Shown: positions 16,789 to 23,497 of the stretch, in pieces
How positions within the stretch are numbered: the stretch's first letter is position 1
How the letters are laid out: every line of letters starts with the position of its first letter
Source of the DNA: a virus
Virus record (IMG/VR): IMGVR_UViG_3300021479_000013
Span: 18,400 to 82,399 of that record
Length of the DNA stretch: 64,000 nt
Direction: 5' to 3' (one strand)
Notes under the pieces: generated by a model
Databases searched by the model: none
The model's input: the letters and a program-made list of their open reading frames with translations, nothing else
Told to the model about the DNA's origin: nothing
Translations under genes and position numbers: made by a program

Positions 16789-17481
16789 TTACGGCTTCAA
16801 AAGTGTGCGACCGATAAACCCTACGACCACGCCCGCGCCAAACCATTTAAGCTTGCTCTTGCGGCACTCGTCCTTCGCTGCCTTCAGTACCTCGCCGTCT
16901 GTCTTGATTTGTCCCGCGAGTACGACCGCGTCTTGCTTAATGATTCCAGCCTGGTCCGCGATAGTTCCGGCCTGGTTCTTAATCACTCCAGCTTGCTGAA
17001 CAACCGTCTGCGAATCCGCGAGGCCTTGGTCCAATTTTGCAACGATCTCTTGCCCGAGCGGCAGAGGTACAATCAAATCCTGCGACGCGTCGAGGGTGAT
17101 AGCGCCTTGCTTGAATCCTGTCAGCGTCTCGATGCGGTGGCCCAGGTCAGGTGCTGGCAGAGCCTGGTCGTGGACGATCTGAACCTTAGTCTGTGATTGA
17201 ATCTGCGCGATGGACGCGAGGAATGTCGCGTTCTCTTTCTGGCGCTCGATCTCGTTTGCGGCATAAGCTGCTGCCAGCTGTGACGAGTGGTCTTTCTCGA
17301 CCGCGAGCGCTTGCTCAGCTGCCGTGGCCCGCGCCTCTTGGATAGACGCGACCTTTCCTTCGATCTCGTAGATACCGAAACCGAGAGCGCACGCCAGAGC
17401 TACGTAGAGCACGATATGATGTGCCGTCAAAAAGACAACCGCGTTAGACTCGAAAGATTTAATTTCACCTGGAACTGTCAT
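16789..17481 (-). CDS. membrane-anchored coiled-coil protein (spanin-like?)
   Basis: 230 aa. A transmembrane helix near residues 22-42 (V-L-Y-V-A-L-A-C-A-L-G-F-G-I-Y), a long helical middle with repeated Q-A-G-x-I units near 170-195 (V-I-K-N-Q-A-G-T-I-A-D-Q-A-G-I-I-K-Q), and a second hydrophobic stretch at the C-terminus. The layout is like an inner-membrane spanin or a rod that crosses the periplasm. It overlaps the HNH gene by 17 nt. No motif proves lysis. Confidence 0.6.
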   Translation of the reverse strand: MTVPGEIKSFESNAVVFLTAHHIVLYVALACALGFGIYEIEGKVASIQEARATAAEQALAVEKDHSSQLAAAYAANEIERQKENATFLASIAQIQSQTKVQIVHDQALPAPDLGHRIETLTGFKQGAITLDASQDLIVPLPLGQEIVAKLDQGLADSQTVVQQAGVIKNQAGTIADQAGIIKQDAVVLAGQIKTDGEVLKAAKDECRKSKLKWFGAGVVVGFIGRTLLKP

Positions 17482-17926
17482 TTTCCCTCGCTTCCTTCTT
17501 CAATCTCTTCCTGTGCGCCTTCGTTCCTGTCCTGCCTGGGTATCCGATGTGTGTGAAACCTAAGGCTAGCCAGGCTGGTGATAAATTCAAGTACTGCCCT
17601 ATTCTGCACACGAACTTCGCCACAGTCAGCGTTGTAACCTTGCCGAGCCCGTAACGCTTATACGCGTTCTCGATCTTCCCGAGTAACGGGTTGCAACGAC
17701 TGCACAGAAGGCCACGAATTTCTCCCGTGGTGTGGTCGTGGTCTACGGATAGCCGACGACCTTTCACAGGTTCTGGCTGACCGCACGCGTAACAAACGCC
17801 GTCTTGAAAAGCCCAGATAATGTCGTACATCTCGGGCGTCAGCTTGTAACAATCCATCAGCCGCTTGGCCCTAGCTTTCGCCTTTGTTTTATCTTCCACA
17901 AAGGCAATACCACGGGTGGCATCCAA
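17465..17926 (-). CDS. recombination endonuclease VII-type HNH nuclease
   Basis: 153 aa, TTG start. Classic site: C-Y-A-C-G near 45, V-D-H-D-H-T-T-G-E-I-R-G-L-L-C-S-R-C-N near 61-79. Endonuclease VII domains resolve branched DNA in T4; many copies in phages are free-standing homing nucleases. A C-terminal extension (L-N-L-S-P-A-W-L-A-L-G-F) and a basic tail follow. Its 3' end overlaps the membrane protein gene by 17 nt, as for an inserted mobile gene. Confidence 0.85.
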   Translation of the reverse strand: MDATRGIAFVEDKTKAKARAKRLMDCYKLTPEMYDIIWAFQDGVCYACGQPEPVKGRRLSVDHDHTTGEIRGLLCSRCNPLLGKIENAYKRYGLGKVTTLTVAKFVCRIGQYLNLSPAWLALGFTHIGYPGRTGTKAHRKRLKKEARENDSSR

Positions 17927-17981
17927 TTACCCAATACTCCCTCCCCCGATTGTCCTGCCTCGTTGAAAATTAGTAAAACTT

Positions 17982-18290
17982 TTACAAATCCTGTAAGATT
18001 TCCGGCCTGATCTCTGCGCCGGTGACGTCGCTGTAAAACTGGCTGACAGAACGGGTCGGGTCTTGCTCTACGAGTTTGGCAGAGCATTCCGCGCAATAAG
18101 GCGGGGTGTCAATCTGCAGCATGATTGCCTCGATATTCATGGACGGTACCAGCTCGTGGTACCAGCATTCTGGCGCGCGCGTCTCGCCTGTCGACGCTAC
18201 CGTGTAATCTTCTGTGCCTCCCGCGCCAGTGTGTCCGCATCCTGTGCATGTCAAAGTTAGGGCGGGGCCGACAATAAGTGTCATTTTCAC
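17982..18290 (-). CDS. zinc-ribbon hypothetical protein, 102 aa
   Basis: C-T-G-C-G-H-T-G near residue 15 and C-A-E-C near 67 make one split zinc site around an acidic insert. It ends 56 nt before the HNH start. Unknown role. Confidence 0.65.
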   Translation of the reverse strand: MKMTLIVGPALTLTCTGCGHTGAGGTEDYTVASTGETRAPECWYHELVPSMNIEAIMLQIDTPPYCAECSAKLVEQDPTRSVSQFYSDVTGAEIRPEILQDL

Positions 18291-18568
18291 AGTGCTGCCT
18301 CCGAGTACGCGTAATCTTCGTTATTTCCGAAGTCAATACGGTCCAGGGGGTCATCGTCTGTTCTCTCGTATGACAGAAGACAGATGGAGTGAAATACGGA
18401 AATAGTTCTAATTATGCCCGATTCGGGACCGTCGTCTGTCGGGTCGTAAAACGAGTTAGGGCGTTCGCAGTAGTCGAAGTGTACGCTTGTTCCCGTCTCA
18501 GCGGCATCAAGCTCGAGGTTGATCAGCGTAATGTACCTGTCCAAGTCTTGTCTCTGTCTAGCGTCCAC
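18287..18568 (-). CDS. hypothetical acidic protein, 93 aa
   Basis: GTG start after AGGAGG, overlapping the 46-aa gene by 11 nt; the stop overlaps the next start. Contains D-L-D-R-Y-I-T-L-I-N-L-E-L-D and a D/E-rich tail. No known fold. Confidence 0.65.
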   Translation of the reverse strand: MDARQRQDLDRYITLINLELDAAETGTSVHFDYCERPNSFYDPTDDGPESGIIRTISVFHSICLLSYERTDDDPLDRIDFGNNEDYAYSEAAL

Positions 18569-18698
18569 TTGTGGCCTCCTGGGGGGCTGTCAGGGCTTCG
18601 CGAATCTCGTGCTTAGCCTCGGACATCCGGATGCGGTTTAACGCGTCCTGGGGCGTCCTGTCTTCTCTCTTGGGCTGCTCTTTCCATGTCTTGCTCAT
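18558..18698 (-). CDS. small basic protein, 46 aa
   Basis: ATG at 18698 with GGGAGGA 10 nt upstream; starts inside the stop of the preceding gene (ATGA). The peptide starts M-S-K-T-W-K-E-Q-P-K-R and has D-A-L-N-R-I-R-M. No homolog recognised. Confidence 0.6.
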   Translation of the reverse strand: MSKTWKEQPKREDRTPQDALNRIRMSEAKHEIREALTAPQEATSGR

Positions 18699-18856
18699 GA
18701 TACGATATCCTCCCTGTTGATTACCATCTGCTGGCCGTCGATCTCGACTAAAACCTCTCCGTTGCCCAGGATGCCGAGCACGATAGCGTTAGCGTACGTG
18801 TTGCGCTCTCTTACAATTCGAATGACTTGATACTTTTTGAATTCGTCTCTAAACAT
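18695..18856 (-). CDS. small SH3-like barrel protein, 53 aa
   Basis: ATG at 18856, inside the tail of the zinc-ribbon gene (overlap 8 nt). Reads M-F-R-D-E-F-K-K-Y-Q-V-I-R-I-V, then G-E-V-L-V-E-I-D-G and I-N-R-E-D-I-V, like a small beta-barrel. Coupled to both neighbours. Confidence 0.55.
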   Translation of the reverse strand: MFRDEFKKYQVIRIVRERNTYANAIVLGILGNGEVLVEIDGQQMVINREDIVS

Positions 18857-19043
18857 CGGCTTCCTCTTTCTTGAAGACTACTTCCTTGGCACACTTCTCG
18901 CACGCGTCGAAAACTTGCCCTCGCTCGATGCGCCCGAATCCTGCAACATTGCGAGAGTCTTGTGTAGGGTGAGTCTTCTCACTCTTGCCGCAGAATCCGC
19001 ACTTATCGCGGTCGTACGGGCCGACAAACTGTAGTTCGCTCAT
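18849..19043 (-). CDS. zinc-ribbon small protein, 64 aa
   Basis: Start ATG 19043 (AGGAACG upstream); a longer reading from 19121 is out of step with the 29-aa gene. C-G-F-C-G-K-S and C-E-K-C-A-K form the metal site. Stop overlaps the next start. Unknown function. Confidence 0.65.
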   Translation of the reverse strand: MSELQFVGPYDRDKCGFCGKSEKTHPTQDSRNVAGFGRIERGQVFDACEKCAKEVVFKKEEADV

Positions 19044-19129
19044 TCGTTCCTGTCTCTCTTTCGGCCCATGTCGATCATGTTTATGGCTATAAGGCCGATG
19101 ATAATGTAAACTACAATCCAACCGCCCAT
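19040..19129 (-). CDS. tiny membrane protein, 29 aa
   Basis: ATG 19129 directly after AGGAGGATAC. One hydrophobic helix (W-I-V-V-Y-I-I-I-G-L-I-A-I) followed by a basic tail, ending in ATGA overlap with the zinc-ribbon gene. A short membrane toxin-like or lysis regulator is possible, but only the topology can be claimed. Confidence 0.65.
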   Translation of the reverse strand: MGGWIVVYIIIGLIAINMIDMGRKRDRNE

Positions 19130-19326
19130 GTATCCTCCTGATGTGCCTAGCAGAAGGGCCTTGGACCTTTGGCCGTTCCCGGGTGTAGCCTAGTTACGAT
19201 ACCCGTCTTGATGGGTCGGGGTGTCCCCTTACATCGACGGACGTAGCATTGGTCGTGCCCTTCTGCGAGAAACATCTAACCTGGGTGAGGCGGGTTTCTC
19301 AGGTCCGCCTCTCTCTCACTGAAAAC
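19130..19326 (-). ncRNA. structured untranslated leader / candidate small RNA
   Basis: About 200 nt without an ORF between promoter unit 1 and the 29-aa gene. On the minus strand it holds a perfect 10-bp helix (19266-19257 with 19159-19150) enclosing 97 nt, inside it a GGGG-ACA-CCCC hairpin and an ACCC/GGGT hairpin, and upstream a 7-bp GAGGCGG/CCGCCTC hairpin. It is transcribed from a GTAC-operator promoter like the other small-gene units. It may be a leader controlling the membrane protein, or a separate RNA. No known riboswitch signature was recognised. Confidence 0.5.
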
Positions 19327-19386
19327 ATCTTACCACCGATCCAGTTTTCTGTCCATAGTACGGAAGTACTTTTCTGACTAGTACTA
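19327..19386 (-). promoter_or_regulatory. GTAC-operator promoter, unit 1
   Basis: Minus strand: TGGACA (19355-19350), 17 nt, TAAGAT (19332-19327). The palindrome AGTAC-TTCC-GTACT (19370-19357) abuts the -35; a distal TAGTACTA (19386-19379) overlaps the preceding stop codon. It drives the structured leader. Confidence 0.8.
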
Positions 19387-19833
19387 CCGCGCGACCGAAG
19401 CGCCGTAACGTCCGACCTGGGCCCGCACGAAGTGCAAATGTTTGCAGTTCAGTTTCTTGGCGAACTTGCTGAGGAGGAAGTTTTCGCAGGAGCAAATCCA
19501 GCCGCGAAAGTTAGGACGGCGGAAGTACGCGAACTTGTAAACCTTTCCCGACTCGCCCAAGACTTCGCCGTACACCTTCAAACTCGTGTCGGCGTTCTTG
19601 GGACGGGTCACTTTCAAAATTTCCATCACGCTGTCGGTGACGGTGGAGTGTTGAACCTCGTCGAGGGTAAAAGCGCCTTGATGGCCTTTCGCAGCGCCTG
19701 TTAGCATTTTCACGCTTACGGCTTCTCCGAAGTTCTCGTCAGCTTCAAAAACTTGGTCAACTGTCCCAGTGCCAGTCCAGTAGCTATTCGCAGAAGCAGG
19801 GATAAAAACCTTCTCTCCAATTGTATATGCCAT
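19384..19833 (-). CDS. SWIM-type zinc-finger protein
   Basis: 149 aa. Near residue 114, C-S-C-E-N and, 14 residues on, C-K-H-L-H-F give the C-x-C-x(n)-C-x-H SWIM pattern, which binds DNA or proteins. An N-terminal beta barrel (I-G-E-K-V-F-I-P) and a K-V-T-R-P segment precede it. Its TAG lies in the distal half-operator of unit 1. Probably a host-interacting small early protein. Confidence 0.7.
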   Translation of the reverse strand: MAYTIGEKVFIPASANSYWTGTGTVDQVFEADENFGEAVSVKMLTGAAKGHQGAFTLDEVQHSTVTDSVMEILKVTRPKNADTSLKVYGEVLGESGKVYKFAYFRRPNFRGWICSCENFLLSKFAKKLNCKHLHFVRAQVGRYGASVAR

Positions 19834-19870
19834 ATTAACTTCCTCCTTCGACCTAGAGTCGAACTAGAGA

Positions 19871-19888
19871 GGCAAGCCCTCGCTTGCC
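19871..19888. other. perfect 7-bp hairpin between small genes
   Basis: GGCAAGC-CCTC-GCTTGCC. No T-run on either side, so not a clear terminator. It lies in the 76-nt gap before the SWIM gene and may slow or stabilise the leader of that gene. Confidence 0.5.
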
Positions 19889-19909
19889 CCCTTGATTCGC
19901 TTCTAAGAG

Positions 19910-20104
19910 TCACGATCTTGTAATTTCAAAATCTCGTACAAGATAAACACCATCAGGTGTAACAGTGGAATCGTCCAGGTGAACGGTGATAAGTAATTCG
20001 TTGCGGTCATCGTATGTAATGCTCCGAATGCATCCGATATAATTTCCGAGAATTATTCGAACACGATCTCCGACCACCCAAAATTTATCATCCCAGATTG
20101 ACAT
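19910..20104 (-). CDS. small SH3/KOW-like barrel protein, 64 aa
   Basis: F-W-V-V-G-D-R-V-R-I-I-L-G-N-Y-I-G-C-I is the strand-turn-strand of a KOW/SH3 barrel; the rest is beta. ATG after GAGGTAAC. Related in plan to 18.7 and 24.6 kb genes. Role unknown. Confidence 0.65.
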   Translation of the reverse strand: MSIWDDKFWVVGDRVRIILGNYIGCIRSITYDDRNELLITVHLDDSTVTPDGVYLVRDFEITRS

Positions 20105-20131
20105 GTTACCTCCTCTAGAAAGATTCTCGTC

Positions 20132-20410
20132 TTACTCGTAATACGTGCCGCCGAGAGCACCTTTAACTCGAACCAGCCCGCAGTCCAACATCATCCGGTG
20201 ACGTTCACGGCGTGATGAATTAACTTTTTCGAGTTTCTTAGCCTGGTAAAAAACGGAAACTGCGTTGTTGTAACCGACCGAATAAGGATTGCCCTCGGAA
20301 AAGTGTACAAAGTTTTCTCCAACGGGAACACCGTCGAAGGCGCACATCAGGGACCAAAGAAGCTTGACTTCCTTCCGGGCTGCTATAACTGCCTGCTGGC
20401 TCTTTGTCAT
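20132..20410 (-). CDS. hypothetical early protein, paralog A
   Basis: 92 aa from ATG 20410, which follows the conserved CAGTGGAGGAAACACC leader of promoter unit 2. Contains V-G-E-N-F-V-H-F-S-E-G-N-P-Y-S-V-G-Y-N-N-A. The same block occurs in the gene at 22455-22760. Very basic second half. Function unknown. Confidence 0.7.
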   Translation of the reverse strand: MTKSQQAVIAARKEVKLLWSLMCAFDGVPVGENFVHFSEGNPYSVGYNNAVSVFYQAKKLEKVNSSRRERHRMMLDCGLVRVKGALGGTYYE

Positions 20411-20432
20411 CGGTGTTTCCTCCACTGAATGA

Positions 20433-20476
20433 AGTGTCTCATACTTCTCGAAATACGTCAATGGTACCAAAGTACT
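20433..20476 (-). promoter_or_regulatory. GTAC-operator promoter, unit 2
   Basis: TTGACG (20461-20456), 17 nt, GACACT (20438-20433). Operator AGTAC-TTTG-GTACC (20476-20463) also carries the TAG of the next gene. Confidence 0.8.
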
Positions 20477-20687
20477 ACTTTAATCTGTTTCGATAGCGTC
20501 GCCTTAGACGAACTGGTAACACCGAAGTGGACTCTGAATTACCACCGATGCATTCTGCGATGGCATCTGCGATTGTTGAATCGTCGTCGAGAATTAGAGC
20601 GTGCCCAGATAGAGCATGCTGGTTGCCTTCGTTGTAAAAATTGTTGATCGCTTCCAGGATTTCAATCGCCCTTGCGAGTTTGCTCAT
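20475..20687 (-). CDS. hypothetical protein, 70 aa
   Basis: Helical N-terminal half (L-A-R-A-I-E-I-L-E-A-I) and a basic end (L-R-R-R-Y-R-N-R-L-K). Overlaps the Cys-rich gene upstream by 26 nt. Stop lies in the unit 2 operator. No family. Confidence 0.6.
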   Translation of the reverse strand: MSKLARAIEILEAINNFYNEGNQHALSGHALILDDDSTIADAIAECIGGNSESTSVLPVRLRRRYRNRLK

Positions 20688-20847
20688 TTTCTGCCTCCGT
20701 CTTCCTAATCTGTGTGTACGTGATATCGAGAATTCGTTTTAAGGTCCCGTTGCCGCGAGCGCGAGCCCGCCTGTCGGGCTTTGTAGAGCAGTGTCCAGTG
20801 CAATATTTCTGGCCGCACGGTAATCGTGGAGTGCAAAAGTCGCTCAT
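20662..20847 (-). CDS. Cys-rich small protein, 61 aa
   Basis: ATG 20847 after GGAGGAGACC; a longer reading is out of step. Four cysteines and a His (C-T-P-R-L-P-C-G-Q-K-Y-C-T-G-H-C) near the N-terminus suggest a zinc knuckle; the rest is basic helix. Starts in the ATGA stop of the upstream gene. Confidence 0.65.
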   Translation of the reverse strand: MSDFCTPRLPCGQKYCTGHCSTKPDRRARARGNGTLKRILDITYTQIRKTEAENEQTRKGD

Positions 20848-21068
20848 GGTCTCCTCCAGGTGTAAGTGTGTGATGGCAGAGAGAGCAACATACTGCCGAG
20901 ATAACTTTGCTTGCAGTATCCCCACAAAGTGACATGTCCTGTCCTGATGGCTTCTAGCGTTTGATATCTCCTGAGGCCGAGCCCGAATAGATACCACGCG
21001 TTGCCTGCAGCTTGCGTTGGGTTGGCGCTGGCAATCTCCCTGACTTCGAACGGCGCTTTAATTTTCAT
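20844..21068 (-). CDS. hypothetical protein, 74 aa
   Basis: ATG 21068 overlaps the stop of the membrane peptide (ATGA). P-F-E-V-R-E-I-A-S-A-N-P, W-Y-L-F-G-L-G-L-R-R, then a hydrophobic end. No domain recognised. Confidence 0.55.
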   Translation of the reverse strand: MKIKAPFEVREIASANPTQAAGNAWYLFGLGLRRYQTLEAIRTGHVTLWGYCKQSYLGSMLLSLPSHTYTWRRP

Positions 21069-21205
21069 TCTCTCCACCCGTGTTCTTTCATTCGCTCGAT
21101 ACACTGGTCGTATCTGGCCATCCTCGCGGCGTGCTTGCGGTCGGTGTGCTGTTGCCTTACGATGTAGGCCAGGAGGGCTACAATCGCGGTGAGTAAGTAT
21201 ATCAC
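21065..21205 (-). CDS. small single-pass membrane protein, 46 aa
   Basis: GTG 21205 overlapping the upstream stop. I-Y-L-L-T-A-I-V-A-L-L-A-Y-I-V is one transmembrane helix, followed by a charged cytosolic tail with H-A-A-R-M-A-R-Y-D. Translationally coupled both ways. Confidence 0.65.
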   Translation of the reverse strand: MIYLLTAIVALLAYIVRQQHTDRKHAARMARYDQCIERMKEHGWRE

Positions 21206-21387
21206 GACTGCCTCCTGGTTGCTTTCCAGGTGTAGAAAATTTTTGCGTGGGACTCGTATCCGTCCGGGTAGTTATCGGCGTACCAGACGGCGTACAACGT
21301 GGCGTTGCCTTCTGACAGCCCCTGCCTATCCACCGCGTATGCCGCCGCGTGCCGTAGAATAAATTCGCGAAGGTCTCTCTTACTCAC
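21202..21387 (-). CDS. hypothetical protein, 61 aa
   Basis: GTG 21387, overlapping the 55-aa gene. L-R-E-F-I-L-R-H-A-A-A-Y-A-V-D and Y-A-V-W-Y-A-D-N-Y-P-D-G. No family; the aromatic pattern suggests a compact fold. Confidence 0.6.
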   Translation of the reverse strand: MSKRDLREFILRHAAAYAVDRQGLSEGNATLYAVWYADNYPDGYESHAKIFYTWKATRRQS

Positions 21388-21551
21388 GACTTCTCCAATA
21401 TAGCGTTTGTGTTAATCGGCGTTGTGGGCGGCAAAAGAATAAGGCCTTTGTTTATAGAGAACGCGATAGCATAGCGCTGCTCTTGAGTTAATCCCGCATC
21501 CCCTAAGTTGAGAAGTTCGTCCAGGATTCTAATTGCTTTCTCTTTGTACAT
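21384..21551 (-). CDS. hypothetical protein, 55 aa
   Basis: ATG 21551, preceded by the conserved leader CAGTGGAGGAAGAC of promoter unit 3. A helical start (A-I-R-I-L-D-E-L-L-N-L-G) and a hydrophobic middle (L-I-L-L-P-P-T). Function unknown. Confidence 0.65.
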   Translation of the reverse strand: MYKEKAIRILDELLNLGDAGLTQEQRYAIAFSINKGLILLPPTTPINTNAILEKS

Positions 21552-21570
21552 GTCTTCCTCCACTGTTAGA

Positions 21571-21631
21571 AGTGTACCGCGAACCCGAGTTTAATGCAAT
21601 AGTACGGAAGTACCGATCTTTGATAGTACTA
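21571..21631 (-). promoter_or_regulatory. GTAC-operator promoter, unit 3
   Basis: TTGCAT (21599-21594), 17 nt, TACACT (21576-21571). Operator GGTAC-TTCC-GTACT (21614-21601) and distal TAGTACTA (21631-21624) over the upstream stop codon. Confidence 0.8.
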
Positions 21632-22177
21632 AAGCTGCGCCAGCTTGGCTGCGACCGCGCGCCTCTGGTATTCCTCCGCGTCAAACCTAGGACGGGTCTC
21701 GGCTGGCGCGACTACAGGTGTCCACACGTTGGGCGGCGGCATCAAGGACGCGGCTGGGACCTGTTTAGACGTCATCTTGACCTGGATAGCCACCCGCATC
21801 CTGGCGCGCGTCTTACTGCCTTGTACGTTGTCGTACACCACACCGTCAGTTAAGGCAAACGCGTGAGTCGTGCAGCAGAGGAAGAAACGGCCTTCCTTAG
21901 GTAGTCTATACATAAAGTGTTGGACCGTGGGACGCATATGCGAGTTTGTGAAAACCGATTTGTATTCTGAGACGATGCCCTCGGCCTTCAGGTCAGAGAG
22001 AACCTGGTCGATCAGGATTATCTTAGTACCCTTACGGGAACGACGGCCTTTCGCCTTAAGTCTGGAGTGAATGTCCGCATAAGGCAGGCCGGTGGTATTG
22101 GCCAGTGCGATGACCGCGCAGTCGTTCGTCTCGCCTAGTATGCGGTCCTTGGTGACGCCGAGAGATGTCTTGAACAC
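21629..22177 (-). CDS. papain-fold-like cysteine protein
   Basis: 182 aa, GTG 22177 after CAGTGGAGGAACACC (unit 4 leader). N-D-C-A-V-I-A-L-A near residue 17 gives the Cys, C-C-T-T-H-A-F-A-L near 100 the His, and V-Y-D-N next the Asp/Asn. Small phage and bacterial proteins with this order (Cys, Gly-Leu-Pro-Tyr, Gly-Thr, His-Ala, Asp) are papain-like; the substrate is not known. A basic C-terminal region may bind DNA. It may modify or cut a host protein. Confidence 0.6.
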   Translation of the reverse strand: MFKTSLGVTKDRILGETNDCAVIALANTTGLPYADIHSRLKAKGRRSRKGTKIILIDQVLSDLKAEGIVSEYKSVFTNSHMRPTVQHFMYRLPKEGRFFLCCTTHAFALTDGVVYDNVQGSKTRARMRVAIQVKMTSKQVPAASLMPPPNVWTPVVAPAETRPRFDAEEYQRRAVAAKLAQL

Positions 22178-22199
22178 TTGGTGTTCCTCCACTGGATAC

Positions 22200-22240
22200 A
22201 TGGTCTCATGGAACCGAAATTGGTGCAATGGTACTAGTAG
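22200..22240 (-). promoter_or_regulatory. GTAC-operator promoter, unit 4 (half operator)
   Basis: TTGCAC (22228-22223), 17 nt, GACCAT (22205-22200). Only one GTACC half-site plus a diverged TCTACTA partner next to the -35, so binding may be weaker. Confidence 0.7.
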
Positions 22241-22263
22241 ACAATTCTTTGGCGACCGAATTG

Positions 22264-22455
22264 CTAGCGCCCTCGTGCCAGTGTAATCAGTCCGGCCTGG
22301 TCTAACATCTTGGCCGCGAAGTGCGGGTTAGCGCCCTGGGGATTCTCGACGCCGTCTATCTCGCCGTTCTCGCACGCGTCTGAGAACCAGCCTAGAATAT
22401 TGTCGGCTGAGACCACGCGGTTATCGGGGTACAGGATGTGGAATGTCTCGGACAT
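22264..22455 (-). CDS. hypothetical protein, 63 aa
   Basis: ATG 22455 after GGAGGTCGGTA. H-I-L-Y-P-D-N-R-V-V-S and W-F-S-D-A-C-E-N-G-E. No fold recognised; stop 36 nt before the operator of unit 4. Confidence 0.6.
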   Translation of the reverse strand: MSETFHILYPDNRVVSADNILGWFSDACENGEIDGVENPQGANPHFAAKMLDQAGLITLARGR

Positions 22456-22760
22456 TACCGACCTCCTGCTAGCTTAGCCATCGCGTTGTTGTAGTCTACG
22501 GTCCAAGGATTCGAGTCGGAGAAGACCACGAAATTACTCCTGGGGTCTATCTTGTCGTGGGCGCACATCTTGTTCCAGAGATTCTTTACCACGAATTTCT
22601 GGGGGTTGGCCAATTCTGCCTTGCCAGTCTCAGGGTTAACGGGGAGAATTGATGTCTCGCCGTTTGACGCGCGCAAGACTCGAAACTCAACGCCCACGTA
22701 TGTCTTGGCCATATTGTTTAGGTGCCGCCTGATTACCTGCTGCGATGCTCGTGCTCCCAT
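22455..22760 (-). CDS. hypothetical early protein, paralog B
   Basis: 101 aa from ATG 22760 behind the unit 5 leader. S-N-F-V-V-F-S-D-S-N-P-W-T-V-D-Y-N-N-A corresponds to the block in the 20132 gene, with L-W-N-K-M-C-A-H-D before it (L-W-S-L-M-C-A-F-D there). So these two share an origin although the N-termini differ. Unknown role. Confidence 0.7.
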   Translation of the reverse strand: MGARASQQVIRRHLNNMAKTYVGVEFRVLRASNGETSILPVNPETGKAELANPQKFVVKNLWNKMCAHDKIDPRSNFVVFSDSNPWTVDYNNAMAKLAGGR

Positions 22761-22782
22761 TGTCGTTTCCTCCACTGGATGC

Positions 22783-22843
22783 ATTCTCTCACAACCCCGG
22801 AAAGCGTGCAATAGTACTTTGGTACCTATTTTCGGTAGTACTA
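22783..22843 (-). promoter_or_regulatory. GTAC-operator promoter, unit 5
   Basis: TTGCAC (22811-22806), 17 nt, GAGAAT (22788-22783) with TG before it. Operator GGTAC-CAAA-GTACT (22826-22813); distal TAGTACTA (22843-22836) over the stop of the upstream gene. Confidence 0.8.
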
Positions 22844-23011
22844 CTTGCGCTCTTCCTCGACCTGCATTATGCAGCAAGGTCCGTACGTGTATCTTGTGAC
22901 CGTGAAGACTTCCTGGCCTTCGATAGGCCTGGTGCAGCGAGCGCAACACTTCGCGAGGACACCTCTCAGGCCTTGGATGGTCTCGTGAACTAGCTTCGTT
23001 AGAGGTTTCAC
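22841..23011 (-). CDS. small Cys-rich protein, 56 aa
   Basis: GTG 23011 overlapping the stop of the 74-aa gene. C-C-A-R-C near residue 22 and P-C-C near 48 form a possible zinc site. TAG inside the distal operator of unit 5. Confidence 0.6.
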   Translation of the reverse strand: MKPLTKLVHETIQGLRGVLAKCCARCTRPIEGQEVFTVTRYTYGPCCIMQVEEERK

Positions 23012-23232
23012 AGTCCCAACCCCGCGTTCAAGATTACTATCTCGGGGTCTGATAGGACGCGCGATGTGGGGATGCGGTCGGTTAACTTTTTGATTGCTCG
23101 ACGTGTGCGAATGTCGTGGAACAGCATATTTGATTCTGTGCGCAGCTGGTCGTTCTCGTGCATCCTGCTGAATGCCGCGTGAATCAAATTAACTTCAGCT
23201 TGAGATAGTTCTACGATGAATACGTCATTCAT
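23008..23232 (-). CDS. hypothetical helical protein, 74 aa
   Basis: Alpha-helical and charged: E-L-S-Q-A-E-V-N-L-I-H-A-A-F-S-R-M-H-E-N and R-R-A-I-K-K-L-T-D. Starts 8 nt into the tail of the next gene. Unknown. Confidence 0.65.
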   Translation of the reverse strand: MNDVFIVELSQAEVNLIHAAFSRMHENDQLRTESNMLFHDIRTRRAIKKLTDRIPTSRVLSDPEIVILNAGLGL

Positions 23233-23434
23233 ATGTCACCGCCGACAGTTCAACATTGTACACCTTGCTGCCGTCGGACAGTGTCTCCTCTACAAGGTTA
23301 AGGCGGACGCTGTCAGAATTAATTGTGACGTAAGTCAAGTACTCGTTAACGGGGTGGTCCCGAAACTCTTTTAACATTCTGATAAGTTCATTAAGATTCA
23401 CAGCTGTTTCGGTATCGAGAATTTTCTTGCTCAT
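23225..23434 (-). CDS. hypothetical protein, 69 aa
   Basis: ATG 23434 after GAAAGGGATA; a reading from GTG 23491 is possible. E-L-I-R-M-L-K-E-F-R-D-H-P-V and a beta-rich end. Coupled to a 20-codon reading (23431-23493). Confidence 0.6.
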   Translation of the reverse strand: MSKKILDTETAVNLNELIRMLKEFRDHPVNEYLTYVTINSDSVRLNLVEETLSDGSKVYNVELSAVTYE

Positions 23435-23493
23435 CTGGTTATCCCTTTCCATATAACGATTGTCGCGAACTTGACCGCGAGTAATACGCACAC
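23431..23493 (-). CDS. possible 20-aa hydrophobic peptide
   Basis: GTG 23493 to TGA at 23431, in a second frame, hydrophobic (C-V-L-L-A-V-K-F-A-T-I-V-I-W) with an ATGA overlap with the next start. The SD is weak, so this is tentative. Confidence 0.25.
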   Translation of the reverse strand: MCVLLAVKFATIVIWKGITR

Positions 23494-23497
23494 CAGC

